The notes under the pieces are model-generated. The model saw only the letters and a list, made by a program, of their open reading frames with translations, had not been told where the DNA came from and did no database searches. Positions 28,174-41,101 of a stretch of DNA of 64,000 nucleotides are shown in pieces. A program made the position numbers and the translations under genes. Location: NCBI GenBank assembly GCA_963556145.1, contig OY744471.1, positions 2,473,590 through 2,537,589 of the forward strand, written 5' to 3'. Within the stretch, counting starts at the first letter, position 1, and each line of letters opens with the position of its first letter. Source of the stretch: Hygrocybe punicea. Its lineage: Eukaryota; Basidiomycota; Agaricomycetes; Agaricales; Hygrophoraceae.

Positions 28174-30923
28174 CTACTCATTGCATGATGCGAGGACGAC
28201 AACCCATTGCACGTTGAGTGACAACTGCGTGGAAAGCTCTTTGCCAACCCAAGTATTCGCGGTGTATCCAACAAGACAGACGCTGCCAGATAAATCGTCA
28301 GTCCAAGGATTCAACGTTGTATCTAGAAGTTGCAGTTGATTCGTGTTGAAGTTGCCCTTTCTCCCATCGTAAATTGGAACTGAGTTACATACATAGCACA
28401 TATTAATGATTGGTAACACAATTTAACGAAATACGACAACTCACCATGGTCATCAAAATTGAGAGCACCCTTCACTGCTCCAGTCCTCGATGATCCGGCT
28501 ACTTTAACAGGTGATTTGGCAGGTGAGCCTTTAGCCAACAAACGGCTGAATCCTTGCTGAGAACGGTCTATACACAACTCAGCAATCATATTAACAAAGT
28601 TAATCATGGTTTACCTCCACCGTCCTTAGGCTTGGCTCTGGTGCTGATGGATATCGCATCTTCATAGATCTGGGCATGAAGTTCTTTGGCCTTAAAAACC
28701 ATACAAAAGAAGGCACAGAAGCGTTCCCACTCCTGGGTGCACAAAGTGCCGGTTATCTGGCGGAACATCCCTTGAGGATCACGCTCATGCAAATTGGAGG
28801 AGTTGACAGCAAGAACGGAAGTGAAAACGGTGTAGAGAAAATTGTGGGGAGCGTTCGCTTGAATGGCATATCTTGTGCTCCGAACAGAATCAGAAGATGC
28901 AGCGGACTTGACAATAGAGGGTGATGCACGTGAAGGATTAACAAAGATCCCAGCTCTCGTGAACGTAATGGCCTTGATGATAACACTATTAATTATATTG
29001 GTGAGTAACTACATCGGTATATTTTTCAATGTAATAAAATAAATCTCACTCGATATTGACACCTGGACAAACATCAGGAATTAAGCTCAAATAAAAGGGA
29101 CCCATGGGATTCGGTCCATTGTTTGATGTGACAAGTGTACCAGCACTTGATCGAACATGTGAGTGTTGGAATTGGTAACGTCGTACATTTATCACTGTCT
29201 ACGTTATTCGTTTGAATATGCGCTTATCTGATTATTATCAGATAACTACTCGTTAGGACTATCTTCGTATGTAATCTTCTTTACTCATCGGAGTGTATCC
29301 GGGTCTGCCTTGTCCGAGGGACTTACGCTATTGGCTAGTTGTCATCATTAGTCATCATTTGTAGTTAGTATATATACTTGGTATCCGATGTAGTAGTCAC
29401 CCCATCGGATTATTACAAGTTTGTATCAGACTCACTACCGTCTCTCTAAGAATCTTCTCTTTCTTACGAGTGTCAACTAACATTGTCAACAACCGTATAA
29501 TCCGCTTTTAACAGTGAGTTAGAATAAGACTTGAGAAACAACATACACACCGGAGGTGAGGAAGATTTCCATATGTGTCAGCAATGAAAGGATCAAACAG
29601 ACCCGGGTCAGTGACTTCACAGTCCAATGGTGCCTTCTCAGTAGTAGGATTAACAAACGAATCACTATTACCTAATCAGCTGCCATATAGAATTAGATAC
29701 GCAATACGTACGCTTCAGGCAAATCCTCCATATACACAAGTTTCTCCTCCTGGTCGGTGACTTTCTTCTTGCCCTTGGATACTGGCCTGGAAACTAATGA
29801 AATGGTAAACATGATCAACGATGAAAAACTAAACTTGTTCTCAGTTGTCCTCTGATATACTGGAACCATATTCTCACTGGGTGTCGCTGGTTTGAATTTG
29901 CTCTTCTTGACCACAGTCCTACAGAAATATAAGCGTAACTCCAGAGATGAAGACAGCTCCTACTTGGTATTCTTGCCTGAAGAACGTATCATAGCTTCAT
30001 CGTTCGAGCCCTTTGATTCATTGGTGATGTTTGACGTTTCTTGTACACGTACTCTGGTATGGTGTGAATCAAGTATACCTATGAAGCATCAGTTTGAATA
30101 ACTCACTGCTCCTTTCTTCCTTTGACATGAGGACTACAGAATATTAGTATTGATGCATGGATACAGTAACATATGAGCGACAAACTTGACCAACTCAATA
30201 TCGCTATCACTGTCCACAACCCTGTGAAGGATTATAAGGGAAGTACCACACAGAATCAACACAAACTTACTTTGCACGATTAGTACGTGCCACTGACTGA
30301 TTATCCTCAGAAATATTGTCAGTAGCCGTATCATCCGGTACAGGAAGACTATTGATAACATCTCCTCAGCACATATCCACAAATGTAAAGTGGCATACCC
30401 TTCAGATTCTTCAGCGTCAACATCAATTAATGCAGAGTCAGACTGATGGCTGATAGATGGTAACAGATATACGGTTAATATAGTGTATTTGCAATCATAT
30501 GATACATACCCTTTTGCTTTCTTTGTGTTAGATTTAACGCTAGTAAATGTCCCATCAGCATGTTCATGTTAACAGATAATGCAAAAGCGGTTGGTGCTTA
30601 CAAAAATACATCATCCTCATCCTCATCCTCATAAACCAATGGAACATCTTTGGACTTGGACTTCTTGTTATTTCTAGATTTGCAAAGTCAGCACATGATA
30701 AAAATGGCTAAGTCATTTATGCATGCATACAAAGACTTTTGGCATTTGTTAACCCTATTGTGTGCTAAACCAATGACCTAGAATACACAAAGGTGGCACT
30801 TACGGTAGCTTTGCAATAGGCTGACCTTCAGAGTCAGACTCAGATACAGCGCGTTTCTTGGAACGCTGGATGGATCGGGAAGCCCTTGTAGGAGTGGACG
30901 GATTAATCTTTGATGACACATCT
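28174..30923 (-). pseudogene. Gene A, first assembled copy, 5' end cut by the gap
   Basis: Contains exons 4-18 of gene A (exon 4 at 30804-30923, last exon at 28174-28379), matching the second copy at an offset of 9415. It is incomplete only because the contig ends at 30955; see the gene A entry at 37589-40699 for the annotation. Probably the same physical gene represented twice. Confidence 0.75.
29164..29513 (-). mobile_element. Solo LTR in an intron of gene A (first copy)
   Basis: 350 bp with ends TGTTGGAATTGG and GCTTTTAACA, flanked on both sides by the 5-bp target duplication GTGAG (29159-29163 and 29514-29518). Same element as at 38579-38928. Confidence 0.85.
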
Positions 30924-30955
30924 CTGTTTAGAAATGAGTGGATGAGTGGTCGGTC

Positions 30956-31155
30956 NNNNNNNNNNNNNNNNNNNNNNNNNNNNNNNNNNNNNNNNNNNNN
31001 NNNNNNNNNNNNNNNNNNNNNNNNNNNNNNNNNNNNNNNNNNNNNNNNNNNNNNNNNNNNNNNNNNNNNNNNNNNNNNNNNNNNNNNNNNNNNNNNNNNN
31101 NNNNNNNNNNNNNNNNNNNNNNNNNNNNNNNNNNNNNNNNNNNNNNNNNNNNNNN
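30956..31155. other. Assembly gap (200 N)
   Basis: Exactly 200 undetermined bases. The bases on either side belong to the two copies of one 9,215-bp block. Confidence 0.99.
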
Positions 31156-34100
31156 CACCTAGATACATTTTTAGCTGATCTGAATTTAAAGTCGCAGTGT
31201 GATTAGCAACAATTCTAAATGCTCTTTGTTGTTCAGTATTTAATTTGAAAAAAGTAACTGTGCCATCTATCAATTCCTGAACAACTTGCATCTTTGCTTG
31301 GAAATCATGTTTTAAATATGATTGGTCAACAACTTTAACGTCATTTTCAGATGCATGAGTTTTTCTGGTGTGTTCAGCATTAGCGACACGTGCATTTCTA
31401 TCAGCAATGATTTCTTGTCTTTTATCTTGAACAGCTGTTTTCCATTTACCACCAGGCTGTATGATTTCAGGCTTAAGTGGAGAAGTATCAATTGTATTGA
31501 TGCCATCAGGACTGAAATCCAGCCAACCAGCATTTCTGACACTATCTTCAGTGGCATTCATTTGTGCATTGATTAGTCTTTCTTTTGATCGAAGGGTCGA
31601 GTATTTATTTAATCCATAATCCTCATTATCAATTCCTTCATTATCACCAAAATCATCACCATGACCATTCTCATTGATATCATCCATGTTATCCATTTCT
31701 TCTGATGTCATCCAAGAATGAAATATACCAGCTATAGCATCACCCTTTTTGAGCTGAGCTGAATAATCATCTCGAGCATCATTGCATTCATATCTAATAT
31801 TAAAATGATCCATTATTTGGCTTTGTCGTGATGTAAATTTATAGTCTGTGAATGCCTCATCCCACGACTCATTGTTATTCTTAAGATCTTGGCCTGTTCT
31901 CCAGGGCTTGAATAAAGTAAGCATGGTGGCACAGTAATATTCTCTATCTCCTCGATCTCTTCTTGGAAGTGAACCACCTACAAAGTTAGGCACAACTTTT
32001 TTATATGATGAATGATATTCTATCCAGTGTGTTTCATGTAATGGATGAGCTGACAAAAAATATTTATGAGCCTGTTTATTGTCTGTGCCATCAGAACCAA
32101 TTGAATCTGAATTTGCATTAATATTGCAGGCATTATCACTGTCCTCTTTAGAAATGTCATTTCCATCTTCATCAGCAGTAATAGACCCACTTGAATCAGT
32201 GTTGCTATCATAACTACCACTGTAATCACTATTTTCATTGCAACTGTCAACTCTATTCTCATTATTTCCCAAATTGAGCTCATCATCATCAATATCACCT
32301 AGTGACCTGAGATTACATCCAGCTGTTGCTTCATATTGTTGATTTTTTGCATTTGAATCAATCAAGTCCAGTTCATCATCACTGTTTTGAGAATTATGAT
32401 TTTTCTGTTTTGGAGTAGGTATTTTTACTCGTCTTGCCATTTGTATCCATTCATATAGGCATGTAACATTATAGGTATTTGGTCTATACATGTAATCATG
32501 GACTGCTGTAAAGCCAACATATTGATTTTGGTTTTTTTGCAAGAGAACCTTGTCTGTCTCACTGTTTTCAGCAGTATCCTGGTCAGATTTGAACACCTTC
32601 ATTGTTTCTCTCACATAACTTTTCCAATATACTGTTACAAACTTGTGGCTTGTATAGTGATCTGGATTACCTAGCAGATACAAAGATGCCATTGGACCAC
32701 CTATTTCCATCTTTGATGTCAATGAATTGATTATCTGTGTTATCAAACGTCTAGCTTTGTCTTTTTGTTTCATGGATCCTCCCAGCATTTCAGAATTTTT
32801 AGTAAAAACACTCCGAATAGAGTCAAAGATAGTGTATGTTTTCAGACCAGGTTTTGTAACATAATCAGTGACATATGCCACTATAGCCTTGATAGCAGTA
32901 CCTGAGAGGAGGCTTGTCACATCTGAGTTGCACCGAAGAAGATATGTTATGCATGGTGTCAATGTGTTGATCCAAGCTTCACCCTTTTTCATGTTCAAAG
33001 CTCCTGATTTAGGATCAACTTGAGTCTGTTCAAAGGTTTGTCTTGGAAATCTGGCTTTGCATTTCCCATGCTTGTTTATACATGTCAGTCTGTCTTTTTT
33101 GTTGGCCTTCTCGCAACTTGACTGATTTCTACCACAATTATGTATATTAGAACGCATAATCAAGTCATCAACTATACTTGAAAATTTATCCCACCACAAA
33201 TTAAGTTGTGACTTGTTAGAACAATGTTCATTACAAACATGATTTGACTTATTGCACATTGGTGGAGGTGTGTCCGGTAATGTCTGAGTAGGATCCTGAT
33301 AATCCTTAGATTGACTGTTTTCTTCAATTTTGGCTTTTACATCAGCCATGGATCCAGTGAGAAACTCTCCAATATGCACACTCTCAAGATACTCCACCAA
33401 TCTTTGTTGAAAATCAGAATTTGGATCCATAATTCTGTCTCTGATTTGTTGCGGTGATAATACTCCTTTAAGCCACAAGAGCATATGCATATGCAATGTC
33501 AACCGTCCTTGTTGTTCAACTGTTCCATAATATGCTTCTGTATTGCCATAGATTCCTGGATGATTTTCTCCAACACCAAGTACATGCTTAATGAATAACT
33601 GTGTCATAAAATGAAAAAATCTTGCACCAGCTACTGGATTGTGGGCAATTAATCGATATCTTTCATTATAATCCCTTAGAACAGGATTAAATGTTTCTTT
33701 GGTGTCTGCAAAATATAATGAGATTGGATGTTTGTTGTCGGCAGGAGCAAATGTAATAAACCAAGAGGGTGCACCAACAAATGAAATCAAAGACCAAATT
33801 TTATTGCGCATATATTTTTTGCTGGTGACAGATCCTTTTACACCACCTCCAACATGATCAATATCATTAATGAGTTTAAAACACAATTTTTCCTCATCTG
33901 TTTCTGGTATTACTTTATCACCATTTTCCATTCTTTTAGAAATGTCTGCTAGTGTATGAATGTTGACATCTAACAACCTGTTAGAAATCTCCTGGAATTT
34001 TGACTTTTCCGCTAATAAATATCCTGCTGTAGTGCATTGTTTTATCTGTTCGTGATTGAATGCAATCAATGGAAAATATGGATCTTTTTGAAATCTTTTG

Positions 34101-35617
34101 TCATGATACATAAGCAAATGTCTTTTGTGTCTAATATCTGATAATTCTCCCTGCTGATAGGCATTGCCAATTCCACCAAGTCCATATGGAAACAACCAGG
34201 GCATCATTTGAGGAAATAACTGTGGATTGCCATAAATAGATTCAGGATGAGCTGCATGACCTATGGCTAGAACTTTTTCATTTGAAGTCAAATGCTTTAA
34301 TGCAATGGCCTTGAGAGCTTTGGCACTTTTGTTGGAATATTCTTCACCTGTCAAACCATGAACAACAAATGGACATTTTCCTGATTCAACACCATCTTCC
34401 TCTTCAATGTCATTGATAGCTGTTGACTCTGGATTTTTATTTGTAAATGATTGATGATAATCTACAACAACTGGAGGACCATTTTCTGGATACTGATCAA
34501 GATTTCGTTGTGATATCTCGAGATCATAATAATCACAATGATTCAACTTCAACCATTCCAATGCAGCTTTAACCTTGTTTCTTCTTACAAGAAGAGGTGT
34601 TCTCTCAAAGTCAGATTTAGTTGGCTTACATGGCCCTGTATAAATAAATGCCAGAACTTCATCCAAGTCTTCAATGGGTGGAGGTAGAATATCATACACT
34701 TTAGGAATAGGATTAGCAAAAGTGATTGCATTTGCTCTCATTTTATGCATCCCTGAAGACACTCTTACAATGCAACGATTGTGTCGTACTCTTGCAACCA
34801 GCAACTGTTCTGCAAATGATAAATCCATCAACTGTACTGGAACATCTCCTAACCATTTTCCATTTGCCAATGACAACAATAGGACTTTGTTTTTTGTCAA
34901 AGATTTATGGCAACTTGTGCATATATTGTGCAGCTGTTTAATTAAGACAGGGCCATCCAAGCCTTTGATGGGATCTTCAGCAGTCAACCACTCTGTTTGT
35001 GTCACATCTGGGTTTCTTAATATCTTCAAGTCTGCGTTGACATTAGAGAGCTTTAATAAATCTTTAATTGAAGTCAATTGACCACATATCGCACATCCTG
35101 ATTCTGATATCTGATCAGGTGACATATCTTGACATGCGTTAGCTATAATTGTATGTTGTAGAGCAGCTGTGAGAGGTGGAGGTGGAAATATGTTTTTGTG
35201 TTTATTTTTGTATTTCTGTTCTGACTTTGCATGATTTAATTTATATTCTACACCTTTTTTTTGTTGGTATTTTGTCACAGAATGTGAGTTGTTTACTTTG
35301 TATTCTACACCTTTTGTTTGTTGATATCTTGTTACTGATTGCATATTTTTTACTTTGTATTCTATATTTTGGCTTTGATATCGTTTCACTGCTCTTGCAT
35401 TAGATGCCTTTGATTCCTTATTTAAAACTTCAATATCTATGACATCAAATACAGGTAGATATTGAGCACAACTTGCACATATATGGCTCTTGATTGAAGT
35501 TTGAATATCTGCCTTATGAGATCTAGCATATGTGACAATATTATGTGAGCTGCTGCAATGGACTTTAGTTGATCTGTTGTTAATTGTGGTAATAACACAT
35601 CCCATGGCACAAAACAT
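31156..35617 (-). CDS. Helitron 2 Rep region, second assembled copy (partial)
   Basis: Repeat of 21741-26202. The helicase is cut at the gap just before Walker A. A frame that appears to continue through the Ns into gene A sequence is artificial. Annotation as for 20500-26202. Confidence 0.8.
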
Positions 35618-37053
35618 GTTAATGTATTTAATGTATCAGTTCTTGTATCTGATTGTTTTATATATTCTCTGAATTTGAATTTCACATGAGTAGGATATCT
35701 TATGGAATTTGATAAATAAGGAGACAGCTCATTAAATATGAACAACTTTGATCCACCACCAACAATATTATGCATATTTGTATCGTTCTCCTTGGTATTA
35801 TCATTAGAGCAATATTTATTATCTGATGCAGATTCATGTTTCAAAGCAGTGGTACATATGACATTAAGACCTATAAAATATTGTGAATAATATACCAGAA
35901 ATACTTGAAAGATAAACAATAAACTATATATCATTAATGTTTGATATTTTTGCATATATACTGCAAAGTCATGTGCTACATACATGTTTTGTAGCAGCTT
36001 TAGATGTATTCTTTGACACTTCCGGGGAAGTATTTCATGCACAAATAATGAGTCATGCATGGATGCATTGACATATAGAAGAAGTCGTACATAGAATTCA
36101 ATAATAAATGGTAGTTCTTTGTTGGGCTTTAAAATCCAATGGTTTGAACAAAGGTGATCTAGGTCAGGAAGACATTGTACTGTTTCTTCTGTTATATGAG
36201 AGATATCATGAGAAAAATGATAATCTCCACTATTGTTTAATATTCTCCTGTGGGGCACATGATGAGCAAGATAATCACACATTGTCTGTGTCCTTGAAAT
36301 CAATTTCTGTGGTGCAGACCTATATATAGAATGATAGAAAAACACTATATCCTGGCATGCATTAGCTTGATAATTGAATAGCCTGTCTTGGGACACATGA
36401 GCAAAAAGATAAGGAGATATTTGTGTCGTTAAACTCAGGTTCTGCAGTGCATGAACAGAATGATAAAAAAGCACCATATCCTGGAGTGCATCGGGTTGAT
36501 AATTCAAGAGCATGTTATGGGACACATGAGCAAGATGATAAGATGATTGTGTTTTTACACTCAAGTTCTGCGGTGCATAAACAGGATGATAAAAAAGCAC
36601 CATATCCTGGGGTGTATCAGGACAATGATATAACACCCAGTCTTGGGACAGATGAACAAGATGATAAGAAAATATTTGTGTCCTATCCTGGGGTGTTTCA
36701 GGACGATAGTATAACACCCTGTCTTGGGACACAGCAAGACGATAAATAGATATTTGTGTCCTATCCTGGGGTGTGTCAGGACGATAGTATAACACCCTGT
36801 CTTGGGACACAGCAAGACGATAAATAGATATTTGTGTCCTATCCTGGGGTGTGTCAGGACGATAGTATAACACCCTGTCTTGGGACACAGCAAGACGATA
36901 AATAGATATTTGTGTCCTATCCTGGGGTGTGTCAGGACGATAGTATAACACCCTATCCTGGGGTGTATCAGGACGATAGTATAACACCCAGCCTTGTACC
37001 TTATGGACAAGGCCATGAGATGTTTCTGTTGTTATGAATAGGTCAGCTAACAC
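35437..37053 (-). CDS. Helitron 2 N-terminal region, second assembled copy
   Basis: Repeat of 26022-27638, with the same 78-bp minisatellite (36640-37015) and the same frameshift near 35540. Confidence 0.7.
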   Translation of the reverse strand: MLADLFITTETSHGLVHKVQGWVLYYRPDTPQDRVLYYRPDTPQDRTQISIYRLAVSQDRVLYYRPDTPQDRTQISIYRLAVSQDRVLYYRPDTPQDRTQISIYRLAVSQDRVLYYRPETPQDRTQIFSYHLVHLSQDWVLYHCPDTPQDMVLFYHPVYAPQNLSVKTQSSYHLAHVSHNMLLNYQPDALQDMVLFYHSVHALQNLSLTTQISPYLFAHVSQDRLFNYQANACQDIVFFYHSIYRSAPQKLISRTQTMCDYLAHHVPHRRILNNSGDYHFSHDISHITEETVQCLPDLDHLCSNHWILKPNKELPFIIEFYVRLLLYVNASMHDSLFVHEILPRKCQRIHLKLLQNMYVAHDFAVYMQKYQTLMIYSLLFIFQVFLVYYSQYFIGLNVICTTALKHESASDNKYCSNDNTKENDTNMHNIVGGGSKLFIFNELSPYLSNSIRYPTHVKFKFREYIKQSDTRTDTLNTLTCFVPWDVLLPQLTTDQLKSIAAAHIILSHMLDLIRQIFKLQSRAIYVQVVLNIYLYLMS

Positions 37054-37588
37054 AAATGCGATTGGTCAGAAGTTATATACTCGATGATGCATTTGTGTCT
37101 ATGATTCTTATCAGCTTCAAATGATTATGGGATTTTGAAATATATACCAGCAAACATGTCCACATCATCTGTATATGCCATATGATACGGGTCAATTGAA
37201 CTAGCCTATACTCTCGATAGATATTAGTTGCGGCAAGACAGCAATCTAGTTATGACACCCACCTTAGCACTGTTCAAATGACAAGATGGAGCAGGAAAAA
37301 GCAACAATAATAGAAACACAACACAGTGGAACAACATGGTATGCAGGCAAGAGTATTGAAACCGTTGAGTTTAATTTTCGGAGTTTAGCTTTCAGAGTAA
37401 GAAAAACTCTTAGTAATCAGACAAGAACAATATGCAGACCGGCTGGCAATAATTTAAAACATGAATACAAAAATGTACAGGCTAGGGTATCAACAGACAA
37501 TTCCAGACAAAGACGAATCCAAAGGGGGGTGGAGGTGGTACAGGTATATACAAGGTATTCAGCGACAGATATTGGAGATAATCAAATA

Positions 37589-40500
37589 CTACTCATTGCA
37601 TGATGCGAGGACGACAACCCATTGCACGTTGAGTGACAACTGCGTGGAAAGCTCTTTGCCAACCCAAGTATTCGCGGTGTATCCAACAAGACAGACGCTG
37701 CCAGATAAATCGTCAGTCCAAGGATTCAACGTTGTATCTAGAAGTTGCAGTTGATTCGTGTTGAAGTTGCCCTTTCTCCCATCGTAAATTGGAACTGAGT
37801 TACATACATAGCACATATTAATGATTGGTAACACAATTTAACGAAATACGACAACTCACCATGGTCATCAAAATTGAGAGCACCCTTCACTGCTCCAGTC
37901 CTCGATGATCCGGCTACTTTAACAGGTGATTTGGCAGGTGAGCCTTTAGCCAACAAACGGCTGAATCCTTGCTGAGAACGGTCTATACACAACTCAGCAA
38001 TCATATTAACAAAGTTAATCATGGTTTACCTCCACCGTCCTTAGGCTTGGCTCTGGTGCTGATGGATATCGCATCTTCATAGATCTGGGCATGAAGTTCT
38101 TTGGCCTTAAAAACCATACAAAAGAAGGCACAGAAGCGTTCCCACTCCTGGGTGCACAAAGTGCCGGTTATCTGGCGGAACATCCCTTGAGGATCACGCT
38201 CATGCAAATTGGAGGAGTTGACAGCAAGAACGGAAGTGAAAACGGTGTAGAGAAAATTGTGGGGAGCGTTCGCTTGAATGGCATATCTTGTGCTCCGAAC
38301 AGAATCAGAAGATGCAGCGGACTTGACAATAGAGGGTGATGCACGTGAAGGATTAACAAAGATCCCAGCTCTCGTGAACGTAATGGCCTTGATGATAACA
38401 CTATTAATTATATTGGTGAGTAACTACATCGGTATATTTTTCAATGTAATAAAATAAATCTCACTCGATATTGACACCTGGACAAACATCAGGAATTAAG
38501 CTCAAATAAAAGGGACCCATGGGATTCGGTCCATTGTTTGATGTGACAAGTGTACCAGCACTTGATCGAACATGTGAGTGTTGGAATTGGTAACGTCGTA
38601 CATTTATCACTGTCTACGTTATTCGTTTGAATATGCGCTTATCTGATTATTATCAGATAACTACTCGTTAGGACTATCTTCGTATGTAATCTTCTTTACT
38701 CATCGGAGTGTATCCGGGTCTGCCTTGTCCGAGGGACTTACGCTATTGGCTAGTTGTCATCATTAGTCATCATTTGTAGTTAGTATATATACTTGGTATC
38801 CGATGTAGTAGTCACCCCATCGGATTATTACAAGTTTGTATCAGACTCACTACCGTCTCTCTAAGAATCTTCTCTTTCTTACGAGTGTCAACTAACATTG
38901 TCAACAACCGTATAATCCGCTTTTAACAGTGAGTTAGAATAAGACTTGAGAAACAACATACACACCGGAGGTGAGGAAGATTTCCATATGTGTCAGCAAT
39001 GAAAGGATCAAACAGACCCGGGTCAGTGACTTCACAGTCCAATGGTGCCTTCTCAGTAGTAGGATTAACAAACGAATCACTATTACCTAATCAGCTGCCA
39101 TATAGAATTAGATACGCAATACGTACGCTTCAGGCAAATCCTCCATATACACAAGTTTCTCCTCCTGGTCGGTGACTTTCTTCTTGCCCTTGGATACTGG
39201 CCTGGAAACTAATGAAATGGTAAACATGATCAACGATGAAAAACTAAACTTGTTCTCAGTTGTCCTCTGATATACTGGAACCATATTCTCACTGGGTGTC
39301 GCTGGTTTGAATTTGCTCTTCTTGACCACAGTCCTACAGAAATATAAGCGTAACTCCAGAGATGAAGACAGCTCCTACTTGGTATTCTTGCCTGAAGAAC
39401 GTATCATAGCTTCATCGTTCGAGCCCTTTGATTCATTGGTGATGTTTGACGTTTCTTGTACACGTACTCTGGTATGGTGTGAATCAAGTATACCTATGAA
39501 GCATCAGTTTGAATAACTCACTGCTCCTTTCTTCCTTTGACATGAGGACTACAGAATATTAGTATTGATGCATGGATACAGTAACATATGAGCGACAAAC
39601 TTGACCAACTCAATATCGCTATCACTGTCCACAACCCTGTGAAGGATTATAAGGGAAGTACCACACAGAATCAACACAAACTTACTTTGCACGATTAGTA
39701 CGTGCCACTGACTGATTATCCTCAGAAATATTGTCAGTAGCCGTATCATCCGGTACAGGAAGACTATTGATAACATCTCCTCAGCACATATCCACAAATG
39801 TAAAGTGGCATACCCTTCAGATTCTTCAGCGTCAACATCAATTAATGCAGAGTCAGACTGATGGCTGATAGATGGTAACAGATATACGGTTAATATAGTG
39901 TATTTGCAATCATATGATACATACCCTTTTGCTTTCTTTGTGTTAGATTTAACGCTAGTAAATGTCCCATCAGCATGTTCATGTTAACAGATAATGCAAA
40001 AGCGGTTGGTGCTTACAAAAATACATCATCCTCATCCTCATCCTCATAAACCAATGGAACATCTTTGGACTTGGACTTCTTGTTATTTCTAGATTTGCAA
40101 AGTCAGCACATGATAAAAATGGCTAAGTCATTTATGCATGCATACAAAGACTTTTGGCATTTGTTAACCCTATTGTGTGCTAAACCAATGACCTAGAATA
40201 CACAAAGGTGGCACTTACGGTAGCTTTGCAATAGGCTGACCTTCAGAGTCAGACTCAGATACAGCGCGTTTCTTGGAACGCTGGATGGATCGGGAAGCCC
40301 TTGTAGGAGTGGACGGATTAATCTTTGATGACACATCTCTGTTTAGAAATGAGTGGATGAGTGGTCGGTCACTAAGGCAAGAACAAGTAGATACTTGATG
40401 ACATTGTCACCGTCCGATTCCCCTCTATTTAATGTAAGTTGTGAGTTGATGTGTAAAGTCCTGAACAACATACAGTACATCCATGTCACTGTAGAAACAT

Positions 40501-40699
40501 CTTAGTAAGTAGTGACGTGTAGAAGTTTAATGAATACCTGGAACCATATTCACGCTCGTTGACTTGCTTGGTTGCTTTTTTACGAGAAATAGATCTAATT
40601 CAAAGCAATCAGTCCCAGGTGGAATAGTTATGCTAAATCAGAAATGAAAACATACTTGGAGCTTTGCTTTGTTGCAGCACGACGGGACATGGATGACAT
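37589..40699 (-). CDS. Gene A: 18-exon gene of unknown function with conserved C-terminal domain
   Basis: Reconstructed by splice sites: exons (high to low) 40699-40656, 40594-40538, 40424-40395, 40338-40219, 40088-40017, 39954-39925, 39864-39814, 39763-39686, 39636-39601, 39548-39522, 39468-39379, 39333-39293, 39208-39123, 39048-38966, 38560-38465, 38400-38030, 37982-37860, 37794-37589. The sum is 1,641 nt, 546 codons plus stop, without a frame break. Residues 1 to about 215 are low-complexity, alternating basic (SRRAATKQ, SISRKKATKQ) and acidic (YEDEDEDD) segments, probably disordered and possibly nuclear. The C-terminal ~300 residues look folded, with GPFYLSLIPDVCPG, FVNPSRASPSIVK and VPIYDGRKGNF. 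Exons 2-11 are all multiples of three with phase-2 introns. The exon 13 donor (gtattg) is weak. Diverges from gene B. I do not recognise a function. Confidence 0.7.
38579..38928 (-). mobile_element. Solo LTR inside intron 14 of gene A
   Basis: 350 bp, TG...CA ends, flanked by GTGAG on both sides (38574-38578, 38929-38933). Without it the intron would be 50 nt with a CTAAC branch site. On the gene strand the LTR sits between branch site and 3' splice site. No internal retroelement sequence remains. Confidence 0.85.
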
Positions 40700-41101
40700 G
40701 ATACAGTAAAATACAAGGACAAGTTTGTTTTCAATAACCTCTTTTTACAAATAATGATACACATGTATCACGTGTACCAGGAATGTAATCGTCTTTCCAG
40801 CATATTCTACAAGACGTGATGTATCACGTGTACCAGAAATGTAATCGTCTTTCCAGCACATTCTACAAGACATGTGCTCAACAAATTGTTAACTGTACAG
40901 AATGTTCATGTGTAGTGCGACAAATACAGATTGCGCATTAATGAGGCAATTTTATCTGGTTAAAGTATATATTAGAGGAGAACAGCCAGAGACCTAATCA
41001 ATGCTATTTGTTACAAGACATACCAATATGAATATAATCCAACGTGCGAAAATCTGCATATATAGTCTGTATACGCAAGTACCTCCCTCCCATAGCAATC
41101 T
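40700..41101. promoter_or_regulatory. Bidirectional promoter between genes A and B with duplicated CACGTG box
   Basis: 402 bp separate the divergent start codons. A 50-bp sequence is present twice with 56-bp spacing (from 40765 and from 40821), each copy starting GTATCACGTGTACCAG and including aatgtaatcgtctttccagc. The CACGTG palindrome is the classic E-box bound by bHLH factors. AT-rich tatata segments near 40974 and 41059 could serve as TATA elements toward gene B. Shared regulation of A and B is inferred. Confidence 0.6.

Larger units (their letters stand above)
31156..40370. repeat. 9,215-bp block identical to 21741-30955, probable unmerged contig overlap
   Basis: Offset 9415. The block starts at cacctagatacat (21741 and 31156) and the first copy stops at gagtggtcggtc where the second continues into 40371. 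I found no difference in any part compared, and every open frame has the same length in both copies. A real duplication would have to end exactly at the gap on both sides. Confidence 0.85.

Noticed and set aside
30800..35617. 1,605-codon minus frame joining Helitron Rep to a basic C-terminus
   Set aside because: It reads through 200 Ns and joins two contig ends; the last part is gene A exon sequence.
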